Of a DNA stretch of 43,040 nucleotides, positions 8,922-15,936 are shown piece by piece. A model generated the notes under the pieces. That model searched no databases and was not told where the DNA came from. It saw only the letters and a program-made list of their open reading frames with translations. The position numbers were made by a program, and so were the translations under genes. Within the stretch, counting starts at the first letter, position 1. Each line of letters opens with the position of its first letter. The stretch comes from Polynucleobacter sp. (GTDB lineage: Bacteria; Pseudomonadota; Gammaproteobacteria; Burkholderiales; Burkholderiaceae), in the NCBI GenBank assembly GCA_030696845.1, contig JAUYRJ010000086.1:1-43040 (forward strand), written 5' to 3'.

Positions 8922-9566
8922 ATGAATTGGTTACTTATTCCCTTGGCGTACCTCATTGGCTCAGTCTCATTTGCGGTGGTGGTCAGCAAGTGCATGCGTT
9001 TGCCTGATCCGCATTCGTATGGCTCTGGTAACCCGGGCGCGACCAATGTGCTGCGCACTGGCAATAAACGCGCGGCGGTATTTACCCTTTTGGGTGATGC
9101 GCTTAAAGGTTGGCTCGCAGTCATCATCGCGCGCACTGTCCTTGGTGATGTGGGGCTGAGTGGTGGCGAGGGCGCTTGGATTTTATGCGGCGTAGTGATT
9201 GCGGTTTTCTTGGGACATCTGTTTCCGCTCTTTCATGGATTTAAAGGCGGCAAAGGAGTGGCGACTGCCTGCGGCATTTTATTTGGCATCCATTGGATAT
9301 TAGGTATCGCCACCTTATCCACATGGTTGATCGTGGCCTTCTTCTTGCGCTACTCTTCTTTGGCGGCCTTGGCCGCCGCGGTCTTTGCCCCAATTTACTA
9401 TGTCTTTTTATTTGGCTTTCAACCGATGGCGATTGCGCTCTGGATCGTTTGCGTTCTATTGATTTGGCGTCACCGTAGCAACATTCGCCATTTAATGAAC
9501 GGGACGGAATCGCGGATTGGTGCCAAGAAGGCATCACCCCCTGCTACGGAAAGTCATACGCCATGA
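8922..9566 (+). CDS. plsY: Glycerol-3-phosphate acyltransferase PlsY
   Basis: An inner-membrane enzyme that transfers an acyl group from acyl-phosphate to glycerol-3-phosphate, the first step of phospholipid synthesis. The 214-residue protein has five or six hydrophobic segments. The three family motifs are visible: [11 protein letters not shown] at about 36-46, [18 protein letters not shown] near the middle, and the R-H-R-S-N-I-R-H segment near the C-terminus. The stop overlaps the next start (ATGA). Confidence 0.95.
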   Translation: MNWLLIPLAYLIGSVSFAVVVSKCMRLPDPHSYGSGNPGATNVLRTGNKRAAVFTLLGDALKGWLAVIIARTVLGDVGLSGGEGAWILCGVVIAVFLGHLFPLFHGFKGGKGVATACGILFGIHWILGIATLSTWLIVAFFLRYSSLAALAAAVFAPIYYVFLFGFQPMAIALWIVCVLLIWRHRSNIRHLMNGTESRIGAKKASPPATESHTP

Positions 9567-9934
9567 CCATTGCCTTTGCATGCGTCTTGATCGCTGGTTT
9601 ATTGCCCTATGTTGCCGCTGGGATCGCAAAGTATGGTTTTAAGGAGTTTGACAATAGCAACCCACGTCAGTGGCTTGCCCAGCAAACCGGTTTTCGGGCG
9701 CGCGCTAACGCGGCGCAAGCCAATACCTTTGAGTCTTTACCGTTTTTCTTTGTGGCAGTAGTCATTGCCGCGATTGCCCAAGCCCCGCAACATCGGATTG
9801 ACGCTTTGGCGATAACGTATTTGCTAGCGCGTATCGTATTTATTGCCTGCTATGTAGCTGATTGGCCCACAGCCCGGTCAATTGTTTGGCTGATTGGTGT
9901 CGCCTCCATTGTGGCGATTTTCTTTCAGATATAA
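9563..9934 (+). CDS. MAPEG family membrane protein
   Basis: A 123-residue protein with four hydrophobic segments. [19 protein letters not shown] near residues 49-67 matches the MAPEG family (the R-A-x-x-A-x-x-N-x-x-E-x-x-P pattern). Eukaryotic relatives use glutathione, but bacterial members in this group are mostly uncharacterised. The ATG overlaps the plsY stop, so the two are probably co-translated. No specific substrate can be inferred. Confidence 0.85.
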   Translation: MTIAFACVLIAGLLPYVAAGIAKYGFKEFDNSNPRQWLAQQTGFRARANAAQANTFESLPFFFVAVVIAAIAQAPQHRIDALAITYLLARIVFIACYVADWPTARSIVWLIGVASIVAIFFQI

Positions 9935-9965
9935 AACGCATCATTTACTGTAGTACATCAAACCA

Positions 9966-10718
9966 ATGCCAACGAAAAAACTGAGCAGCTCCAAGTTAAG
10001 TGCAAATCAATCGCCAGCGAAAAGAGTCGCCAAAGTAAAGGATGGCGTGCCTTTGTCTGTAGTGATTCGGCGCCGTATCCAAGCGCAAAAAGCGCGTTTT
10101 CATGCCAATGACAATATTGCGCAATTCATCGAACCAGGAGAATTAGAGGGTTTGGTTGATGAGGTTGCGGAGAAGATGCAAAGTGTGTTGGAAAGTTTGG
10201 TGATTGACACTGAGAGCGATCACAACACCAAAAATACGAGCCAGCGGGTGGCGAAGATGTTTGTGAAGGAGGTATTCAATGGACGTTACGTTGAGCAACC
10301 TGCCCTAACGAAGTTCCCGAATGTCAGTCACTTAAATGAGCTCATGATTATTGGGCCTATCACGGTGCGCAGTGCCTGCTCGCATCACCTTTGTCCCATC
10401 ATGGGCCGGGTCTGGATTGGGGTGCTACCCAGCAAGGAGTCCGCTTTAATTGGTTTATCGAAATATTCTCGATTGACGGAATGGGTGATGTGTCGCCCAC
10501 AAATTCAGGAAGAGGCGGTGGTGCATCTGGCGGACATGTTGGAGAAGAAAATCCGACCCATTGGTGTAGCGATTGTGATGGACGCCGATCACTTCTGTAT
10601 GCAATGGCGCGGCGTTAAAGATCGTGATTCGAAGATGGTGAACAGTGTGATGCGCGGCGCATTTTTAAAAGATGCCAACTTACGGCGGGAGTTTTTGGCG
10701 TTAATGGATCGCCGATAA
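9966..10718 (+). CDS. folE: GTP cyclohydrolase I
   Basis: Converts GTP to dihydroneopterin triphosphate, the first step of tetrahydrofolate and pterin synthesis. A basic, low-complexity N-terminus of about 60 residues precedes the catalytic domain. Zinc and substrate residues are visible in V-R-S-A-C-S-H-H-L-C-P-I-M-G and D-A-D-H-F-C-M-Q-W-R-G, with G-L-S-K-Y-S-R-L between. The 250-residue length is longer than E. coli FolE because of the N-terminal extension. It appears to be monocistronic: it starts 31 bases after the MAPEG gene. Confidence 0.92.
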   Translation: MPTKKLSSSKLSANQSPAKRVAKVKDGVPLSVVIRRRIQAQKARFHANDNIAQFIEPGELEGLVDEVAEKMQSVLESLVIDTESDHNTKNTSQRVAKMFVKEVFNGRYVEQPALTKFPNVSHLNELMIIGPITVRSACSHHLCPIMGRVWIGVLPSKESALIGLSKYSRLTEWVMCRPQIQEEAVVHLADMLEKKIRPIGVAIVMDADHFCMQWRGVKDRDSKMVNSVMRGAFLKDANLRREFLALMDRR

Positions 10719-10859
10719 GTAGCAATCTTCAAATTGAGAACCGTTCTCAATGAAATTAGCATATAAATCAATGGCTTGTGCGATACATCCGTATAGAGGC
10801 ACTTCTGTTTTATGATTCATTTCAGTAAACATTAAGTAGTTGAGATTAATGGTGTTCAT
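10701..10859 (-). CDS. Possible small protein of 52 residues, function unknown
   Basis: An open frame from ATG 10859 (MNTINLNYLMF...) fills the gap between folE and HiPIP on the opposite strand and overlaps the folE 3' end by 18 bases. Its composition is protein-like, with acidic, aromatic and two Cys residues, and no homologue comes to mind. Against it, the start is only 21 bases from the HiPIP start on the other strand, leaving little room for promoters. There is also no good ribosome binding site, and a perfect palindrome lies inside it. It may be a chance frame. Confidence 0.3.
   Translation of the reverse strand: MNTINLNYLMFTEMNHKTEVPLYGCIAQAIDLYANFIENGSQFEDCYLSAIH
10733..10751. promoter_or_regulatory. 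19-bp palindrome upstream of HiPIP, operator candidate
   Basis: Perfect 8-bp arms ATTGAGAA / TTCTCAAT flank a 3-base centre (CCG), about 130 bases before the HiPIP ATG and 14 after the folE stop. No T-run follows, so it is not a typical terminator. The 19-bp size and the TGAGAA...TTCTCA half-sites loosely resemble Fur-type boxes. An iron-responsive site would suit an iron-sulfur protein gene, but this is inference from shape only. Confidence 0.4.
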
Positions 10860-10880
10860 GTCCCACTTTTTGGAGAATGT

Positions 10881-11183
10881 ATGAAAAATAGCCGTCGCCA
10901 ATTTATGATTATGTCTGCAGCCGGCGCTTGCAGCATTGCGCTAAGCAATACCGTTCAGGCTCAAGCCATGGTTGCTGAAACCGATCCACAGGCAGCCGCC
11001 TTGGGTTACAAAGCCGACGCAACTAAAGTAGATAAAGCAAAGTATCCAAAGTATCAAGCTGGTCAAGTGTGCTCTAACTGCGCCCTTTACCAAGGTAGCG
11101 GCCCAACCGGTGGTTGCAGCCTGTTTGGTGCCAAGAAGGTAGCGGGTCCAGGCTGGTGTTCAGCATGGGCGAAGAAGGCTTAA
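10881..11183 (+). CDS. High-potential iron-sulfur protein (HiPIP), Tat-exported
   Basis: A small periplasmic electron carrier with one [4Fe-4S] cluster. The 100-residue precursor has a twin-arginine signal (S-R-R-Q-F-M) and a hydrophobic stretch, then a mature domain of about 70 residues. The four cluster cysteines follow the HiPIP pattern: C-S-N-C, then C in G-G-C-S-L-F-G, then C in G-W-C-S-A-W. Tat export fits cofactor loading before transport. In photosynthetic betaproteobacteria such as Rubrivivax, HiPIP can donate electrons to the reaction centre. A perfect terminator follows the gene. GGAG precedes the ATG. Confidence 0.93.
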   Translation: MKNSRRQFMIMSAAGACSIALSNTVQAQAMVAETDPQAAALGYKADATKVDKAKYPKYQAGQVCSNCALYQGSGPTGGCSLFGAKKVAGPGWCSAWAKKA

Positions 11184-11213
11184 TCCCGACTGAGGAATTT
11201 CCTTTTTAAACGG

Positions 11214-11246
11214 TATGGCCATCTTCGGATGGCCATATTTTTTTTT
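11214..11246 (+). terminator. Rho-independent terminator after HiPIP
   Basis: A perfect 10-bp stem (TATGGCCATC / GATGGCCATA) is closed by a TTCG tetraloop and followed by nine T. It lies 30 bases after the HiPIP stop. Confidence 0.93.
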
Positions 11247-11278
11247 GCGAAACCGGATTTACTTGGGCAAGGCGCAAT

Positions 11279-11305
11279 AAAAAAGGCTGCCGAGGCAGCC
11301 TTTTT
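11279..11305. terminator. Bidirectional terminator (HiPIP / rubrerythrin)
   Basis: GGCTGCC and GGCAGCC arms surround GA, with six A on the left and five T on the right, so a hairpin plus U-tract forms on either strand. It lies just downstream of the leftward rubrerythrin gene and probably serves it. Confidence 0.85.
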
Positions 11306-11323
11306 GTATTAGCAATCCGCAGA

Positions 11324-11761
11324 TTAGGCGTTTGCTAAGTGTGCTTCTAAAGTCTTGGTGAACTTGTTAGCGTGGCTACGCTCAGCCTTAGCTAAAGTCT
11401 CAAACCAGTCAGCGATTTCATCAAAGCCTTCGTCGCGTGCGGTTTTAGCCATACCGGGGTACATGTCGGTGTACTCGTGTGTCTCGCCAGCAATAGCGGA
11501 CTTGAGCGCATCTTCAACAGTCTTTGCTGGCAAGCCAGTCTCAGGATCGCCGCTACCACCAGCAATCAAGTACTCCATGTGACCATGGGCGTGACCTGTT
11601 TCACCTTCCGCTGTGGAGCGGAATACAGCTGCTACGTCGTTTGCGCCAGCAACGTCAGCCATGTTTGCGAAATACAAATAGCGACGGTTAGCTTTGGATT
11701 CACCAGCGAATGCGGCCTTCAAGGACTCTTCAGTCTTTGTGCCTTTTACGGTTTTGCTCAT
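11324..11761 (-). CDS. Rubrerythrin-type diiron protein without rubredoxin domain
   Basis: A 145-residue four-helix ferritin-like protein. Diiron ligand motifs are visible as two E-x-x-H-style pairs: [10 protein letters not shown] with E-G-E-T-G-H-A-H, and A-G-E-T-H-E-Y with [10 protein letters not shown]. Classical rubrerythrins carry a C-terminal rubredoxin domain with four Cys; this protein has none and no cysteine at all, like erythrin or sulerythrin-type proteins. The likely role is peroxide reduction. I chose ATG 11761, which has AGGAG 8 bases upstream; the open frame extends to 11902 without support. A cluster of palindromes lies 170-215 bases upstream. Confidence 0.9.
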   Translation of the reverse strand: MSKTVKGTKTEESLKAAFAGESKANRRYLYFANMADVAGANDVAAVFRSTAEGETGHAHGHMEYLIAGGSGDPETGLPAKTVEDALKSAIAGETHEYTDMYPGMAKTARDEGFDEIADWFETLAKAERSHANKFTKTLEAHLANA

Positions 11762-11933
11762 ATTTGGGCTCCTAATAGTCAATACAAAAGAATTGAGGGC
11801 AAAAGGGACTTGGTAAAACAGTCCAATTGCCACTATGAAATTATGCTGATCTTTGCGAGCTAAATAATCGTATTTTTGTATTAGCGTGATAGCTAAAAAC
11901 AACCAGATTGCTCTTTGTGATTAACTTAATTAA

Positions 11934-11975
11934 ATAGTGCACTATAGTAGTTAGCGCTAACTAACTTTAAAGTTA
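11934..11975. promoter_or_regulatory. Cluster of three perfect palindromes in the rubrerythrin upstream region
   Basis: Within 42 bases there are three consecutive perfect palindromes: ATAGTGCACTAT (11934-11945), TAGTTAGCGCTAACTA (11948-11963) and TAACTTTAAAGTTA (11962-11975, overlapping the previous one by 2 bases). They sit in the AT-rich 325-base stretch (11762-12086) between the rubrerythrin start and a 48-residue ORF; both genes read leftwards. The middle one, with a central GC, resembles operators of LacI-type regulators, but no such regulator is in the window. No T-run follows, so a terminator is unlikely. The rest of the stretch holds only an AT-rich hairpin near 12003-12021. Confidence 0.5.
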
Positions 11976-12086
11976 TTAATGTAAGCTATTGATTATAAAG
12001 TATTTTCTTCAAATAAGAAAAATTTACCGCCATTTAGGCTTCAAATTTCACAGGAGCTTTGCTACTAAAAGGGGGCAGTCTCCACA

Positions 12087-12233
12087 TTATTTGGTTTTAA
12101 GGGCGGCAATCGACGCCATGCAGTCTTTGATGCTGTAGTTATGGTACTTGCCCACATTCTCTTTCTTAAGGGATTGGGCGCATTCGGTAACTGAATTGCG
12201 CAAGTTGATCTTAGGTGTATTGCTGGATGCCAT
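12087..12233 (-). CDS. Small protein of 48 residues, function unknown
   Basis: An open frame starts M-A-S-S-N-T-P-K-I-N-L-R and ends in a lysine-containing tail (A-A-L-K-T-K). It is rich in Lys and Asn, has two Cys about 21 residues apart, and has no membrane segment. A ribosome binding site (GGAG) lies 8 bases before the ATG at 12233; an in-frame ATG at 12245 would add four residues but lacks one. A longer frame on the same strand (12065-12310) has improbable composition and is rejected. I recognise no family. Confidence 0.55.
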   Translation of the reverse strand: MASSNTPKINLRNSVTECAQSLKKENVGKYHNYSIKDCMASIAALKTK

Positions 12234-12439
12234 GACAAACTCCATTTAGAGGTAAGAAATAAAAAACGAAAAATAGCAAAAAACGTCAAAGGAAGCAATA
12301 CCCCACCCAATTAAAGAAGGTTGCAATGCGAAAACTGTGCGCATAGGGGCGGTAAAAGCATAAAATCGTCACAAACACATACCCCCCCATTCACTAATGC
12401 ACTCGATCGAATGAAATCCCCTCAAGAAAAGCACACGAT

Positions 12440-13237
12440 ATGAATGACGCATTGCGACTGGAAATCTTTGAGAGCGGCTTACTGCCTTGGGTATTGATCT
12501 TCGTGATGGCAGTCATGCTGGAAGTAGGTTGGTGGGTTGGCAAGCATTGCCACTTAAAGCTGAATCAGACCCGACCAGACTCGACGGAAGCAATTGTGGG
12601 CTCCATTTTTGGATTACTCGCTTTGTTGGTGGCTTTTACTTTTTCCGGGGCATCCGATCGATTTGACCGCCATCGCCAACTTATTCAATCGGAGATGAGC
12701 GCAATTAGTACGGCCTACAGCACAGTGGATTTACTCAAGGCAGAGGATCAAGCGGTCTTGAGAAAAGCATTCATCGAATACTTAGATCACCGCATCGTGC
12801 TTTACAAAAAACCGCTCGAATTTAAAGAGCTGAGCGCACGCTTTGATAAGCAGGCTGAGTTGGGGAATACCATTTGGTTGGAGGCAATACGAGCCGTCAA
12901 CTCAATGAACGCTTTTGATCGTGAGGTATCTAAATTGATGCTACCAAAGGTTCTCGATATGCTTGATGCCTACGATAATCAGCGTTTATCGATGCGCTTT
13001 CATCCGCCGCCTATTATTTGGCTATCGCTTTTTACTTTAGCCATTATTGGCGCACTGGTTGCAGGGTACAACATGGGTATGGAGCAAAAGCGGGATTGGG
13101 TATTAACGATGGTTTTTGTTGCGCTCATGGCGGGGGCGATATTTGTGATTCTGAATTTAGAGTATCCCCGTGTGGGTTCGATTTCCTTGATTGAGTTTGA
13201 GCAAGAAATTGTCGAGTTACGTAACGCAATTAAGTGA
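12440..13237 (+). CDS. DUF4239-type (bestrophin-like) membrane protein
   Basis: A 265-residue protein with four predicted membrane spans: two near the N-terminus (about 14-32 and 54-70, around G-S-I-F-G-L-L-A-L-L-V-A-F-T-F) and two near the C-terminus (about 190-212 and 222-240). A soluble helical domain lies between. The pattern and the G-L-L-A-L-L-x-A-F-T-F motif fit the DUF4239 family, whose function is unknown. No partner is evident except the short basic protein 26 bases downstream. Confidence 0.75.
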   Translation: MNDALRLEIFESGLLPWVLIFVMAVMLEVGWWVGKHCHLKLNQTRPDSTEAIVGSIFGLLALLVAFTFSGASDRFDRHRQLIQSEMSAISTAYSTVDLLKAEDQAVLRKAFIEYLDHRIVLYKKPLEFKELSARFDKQAELGNTIWLEAIRAVNSMNAFDREVSKLMLPKVLDMLDAYDNQRLSMRFHPPPIIWLSLFTLAIIGALVAGYNMGMEQKRDWVLTMVFVALMAGAIFVILNLEYPRVGSISLIEFEQEIVELRNAIK

Positions 13238-13263
13238 TAGTGGATTAATTTGGAAGACTCAAA

Positions 13264-13455
13264 ATGAAAAAAACAGACTTATATAAAAACTTGGGTCTAT
13301 CGGTAGCGCATAAAATGAAAAACGCCGCCAAGGCAAAGGGGCCGGGATCCTCCAGTCAAGCAAAATCAAAGCAAGAGATTGCGGATGCCTTAGTCAAGGC
13401 GAATCCGCTTCTAGCCGCCTTTGCCGATAAAACAAAATCACCTCCATCAAACTAA
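13264..13455 (+). CDS. Small basic protein of 63 residues, function unknown
   Basis: The protein starts M-K-K-T-D-L-Y-K-N-L-G-L and is rich in Lys and Ala, with a short helix near the C-terminus (A-D-A-L-V-K-A-N-P-L-L-A-A-F). GGAAG lies 9 bases before the ATG. It starts 26 bases after the DUF4239 gene and is probably in the same transcript. I recognise no family. Confidence 0.6.
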   Translation: MKKTDLYKNLGLSVAHKMKNAAKAKGPGSSSQAKSKQEIADALVKANPLLAAFADKTKSPPSN

Positions 13456-13508
13456 TCCAATCATTCAACGCATTCATCTGATTCAGTCGATATGCGCAAG
13501 TTCAACTC

Positions 13509-14606
13509 ATGATGCAAGCATCGTCTCGTCAGATTGAGGCGCGTAGTCACTATTGCGCGATTGATTTTCTTAAGGTTTTCGCAGCGCAAATCATCATCCT
13601 GCATCACAGCGTGAGTTACGGGCAGCTCGCAGAGCAATTGAGGCTAGTCACGCCAGAATTGGTGGGGTTTTTATATGACTATGGGCGCTACGCCGTGCAA
13701 ATCTTTTTGGTAATGGCCGGGTATTTGGCGGCGCAATCGCTGGGTAAGATGGGTATTACGAATCCAAGTCAATCGCGCGCAATGCAGGTGATGCAGTTGG
13801 CGCTGCGACGGTATTTACGTTTGCTGGGCCCTTACCTTGTGGCTCTACTCATCACCATTCTATGTGCGGCGATCGCACGCCATTGGCTATCTGATGAGTA
13901 TGTTGGCCAGGCCGAGACGATCCCCCAATTATTGGCGCATGTCTTTTTATTGCATGGCTTATTGGGCTATGAATCGATTTCTGCGGGCGCATGGTACATC
14001 GCAATCGATTGGCAGCTGTATACCAGCCTAGCTATTTTGCTCGCAGCATTTCCGGGGAGGGGAAAGCAAATCACGATTTTGCTACTGCTGATGCTGCTGT
14101 CCTTGTTTTACTTCAACCGGAATACGGCGTTTGAAAACTATTTTATCTATTTCATCGGGTCGTATGGGCTTGGCGCTATCGCATATTGGGCTAGCGATCG
14201 CCGGATTCGTAAATTATTTCTGGTTGTAGGATTGGTAATTGCAGCATCCGCGATACATTCAGTATGGCTGCGTAATTACGTGGCGCTTGCGACCGCGATT
14301 ATGCTGTTGTATGCGGGGCAATGGACTTGCGCGGCGCAGGTTCATGGGGGTCACTTGATGCATGGCGTAATGCGGTGTCTACAGTGGGCGAGCGCACGGT
14401 CCTATTGCGCGTTTTTGATTCACTTCGCCTTGATCTTGCTCGCCAATACAGCCTGGGTCGCTCTGCACTTGCAAGGCTTTGTGGCGGCATTGGGCTTACT
14501 GGGTTTGGTTTCGCTACTGAGCTGGCTTGCTGCTGATGGTTTGTATTGCTGGGTTGAGTTGCCGGCGGGTCGATTCCGCCCGCGTATTTTATTTCCGTCA
14601 ACGTGA
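13509..14606 (+). CDS. Acyltransferase 3 family membrane protein
   Basis: A 365-residue inner-membrane protein with about ten hydrophobic spans. The N-terminus has the family pattern A-I-D-F-L-K-V-F-A-A-Q-I-I-I-L-H-H, in which the conserved His is catalytic. Later come Y-A-V-Q-I-F-L-V-M-A-G-Y and W-Y-I-A-I-D-W-Q-L-Y. Such proteins transfer acyl groups (often acetyl) to surface polysaccharides or lipids. The substrate cannot be read from context, as no polysaccharide genes are adjacent. It is convergent with apt. Confidence 0.85.
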   Translation: MMQASSRQIEARSHYCAIDFLKVFAAQIIILHHSVSYGQLAEQLRLVTPELVGFLYDYGRYAVQIFLVMAGYLAAQSLGKMGITNPSQSRAMQVMQLALRRYLRLLGPYLVALLITILCAAIARHWLSDEYVGQAETIPQLLAHVFLLHGLLGYESISAGAWYIAIDWQLYTSLAILLAAFPGRGKQITILLLLMLLSLFYFNRNTAFENYFIYFIGSYGLGAIAYWASDRRIRKLFLVVGLVIAASAIHSVWLRNYVALATAIMLLYAGQWTCAAQVHGGHLMHGVMRCLQWASARSYCAFLIHFALILLANTAWVALHLQGFVAALGLLGLVSLLSWLAADGLYCWVELPAGRFRPRILFPST

Positions 14607-14622
14607 AAGCGGTGATTCTAAG

Positions 14623-15144
14623 TTAATCCGTTTTCAATACGGCGCGCGCTTGAATTCCATGGTTCTCTAAAAAAGCAACTCCGCCCAGCGGTTGTATTTC
14701 TAATAAGCAAATTGCAGCGCTCACGCTAGCACCCACCTGAGTAATAAGTTTGGACGCCGCCAGAAGGGTTCCGCCAGTGGCAAGTACATCATCAATCAGG
14801 AGTACGTTGGAGCCTTTAGGCAGTGAAGTGCTTTGTATTTCGAGTGCGTCAGAGCCGTACTCGAGCCCATACGCCTCTTGATGGGTAGCCAATGGAAGCT
14901 TATTGGGTTTACGAATCAGTACTAGGCTTTTGTGAGTCGCCAAGGCCAGCGCCGCGGCAAATACAAAACCCCGTGATTCAATGCCGGCCAGATGGGAGAA
15001 CTGAAACTCGCGGGCGAGTTCAGCCATTTGCGCAATCGACTCCTGAAATGCGGCTGCATTACCTAGGAGCGGAGAAATATCCCGAAATAAAATTCCAGGC
15101 TTGGGAAAATCGGCAACGGTTGGCAGATAATCAAGGAGTTGCAT
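14623..15144 (-). CDS. apt: Adenine phosphoribosyltransferase
   Basis: A purine salvage enzyme: adenine + PRPP to AMP. The 173-residue length is standard. The PRPP-binding motif V-L-L-I-D-D-V-L-A-T-G-G-T is at about residues 114-126, and the I-E-S-R-G-F and F-P-K-P-G-I-L-F-R-D-I-S-P motifs are present. It is divergent from the nucleosidase gene (82 bases between chosen starts), which fits a shared purine-salvage theme. Confidence 0.96.
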   Translation of the reverse strand: MQLLDYLPTVADFPKPGILFRDISPLLGNAAAFQESIAQMAELAREFQFSHLAGIESRGFVFAAALALATHKSLVLIRKPNKLPLATHQEAYGLEYGSDALEIQSTSLPKGSNVLLIDDVLATGGTLLAASKLITQVGASVSAAICLLEIQPLGGVAFLENHGIQARAVLKTD

Positions 15145-15225
15145 TTTTAGCCGCTTTCGAGGAAGTTAACAAACCAATGGCGTGTTGTGGTCAATTCGCC
15201 GTTACTGAGTAAGGTTTATTGCGCC

Positions 15226-15792
15226 ATGAATCACCCCTTTGTCATTATCACCGCTCTAGAAAATGAGCTGGATCCTAAGACCCTCCCTGAGGGCGCGCAG
15301 ATTGTGTATTCCGGCATCGGCAAGGTGAATGCCGCCATCGCAACGCAAAAGGCAATCCAAAACTATCGCCCGCGTGAAATCATCAATTTTGGTACGGTTG
15401 GGCGAATTAATCCAAATCTGACGGGCTTAATAGACATTGGTAAAGTAATTCAGCGCGATGTGTTTGCGGAGCCGTTGGCTCCCCGAGGCGAGGTGCCGTT
15501 CTCAGTTCGGCCTAATAGTTACCTAGCAAGCGATGGAGTTCATGTTTGTGGGACCGGCGACAGTTTTGTGACGCAAACAGATCCGTGGCTGATCCAAAAT
15601 GGTATCGACGTGGTGGACATGGAGCTCTTTGCGATTGCGGCAGTAGCGCATGATGCCGGTATCCCTTGGAGATCCTTTAAATATATTACAGATGATGCCA
15701 ACGATGCCGCTGGATCCGATTGGCATTCTGGCGTGCAACTGGGTGAGGCGCTATTTTTAGATCAGCTTCGGCTGCACATGAAATTACTTTAA
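15226..15792 (+). CDS. Nucleosidase / nucleoside phosphorylase superfamily protein (MTA/SAH-type)
   Basis: A 188-residue protein with the PNP/UDP fold: Y-S-G-I-G-K-V-N-A-A-I-A near residues 25-36, N-F-G-T-V-G-R, and V-V-D-M-E-L-F-A-I-A, the nucleoside-binding M-E motif. A catalytic Asp follows in Y-I-T-D-D-A-N-D. It is shorter than E. coli MtnN (about 230 residues). The likely reaction is cleavage of adenine from a thionucleoside, which would feed the adjacent apt; the exact substrate is uncertain. I chose ATG 15226; an upstream GTG frame (15187) would add 13 residues. Confidence 0.8.
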   Translation: MNHPFVIITALENELDPKTLPEGAQIVYSGIGKVNAAIATQKAIQNYRPREIINFGTVGRINPNLTGLIDIGKVIQRDVFAEPLAPRGEVPFSVRPNSYLASDGVHVCGTGDSFVTQTDPWLIQNGIDVVDMELFAIAAVAHDAGIPWRSFKYITDDANDAAGSDWHSGVQLGEALFLDQLRLHMKLL

Positions 15793-15885
15793 ATGTTGCG
15801 CTGCATCGAGATCAAGCCAGGGGTTTCGATCATATTCTTGAGCTAAATCAGATCTCAAATTGGGTTGTTGGAATAGCATAGTCAT
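15784..15885 (-). CDS. Possible 33-residue small protein
   Basis: An open frame from ATG 15885 (MTMLFQQPNLRSDLAQEYD...) to a stop inside the last codons of the nucleosidase gene on the opposite strand. The composition is that of a soluble, acidic helical peptide. There is no good ribosome binding site and no family is recognised. It fills most of the 144-base gap before ppc and may be chance. Confidence 0.22.
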   Translation of the reverse strand: MTMLFQQPNLRSDLAQEYDRNPWLDLDAAQHLK

Positions 15886-15936
15886 AGCGTGCGTCAGCTT
15901 GCTTATTTAATCTATTCTATTTCTTAAACTCATAAA

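Noticed and set aside
11402-11863. Open frames antisense to the rubrerythrin gene
   Set aside because: Shadows of a clear gene with a strong ribosome binding site and recognisable motifs.
12065-12310. 81-codon frame on the minus strand
   Set aside because: Composition is improbable, and the better frame with a ribosome binding site (12087-12233) covers the same stretch.
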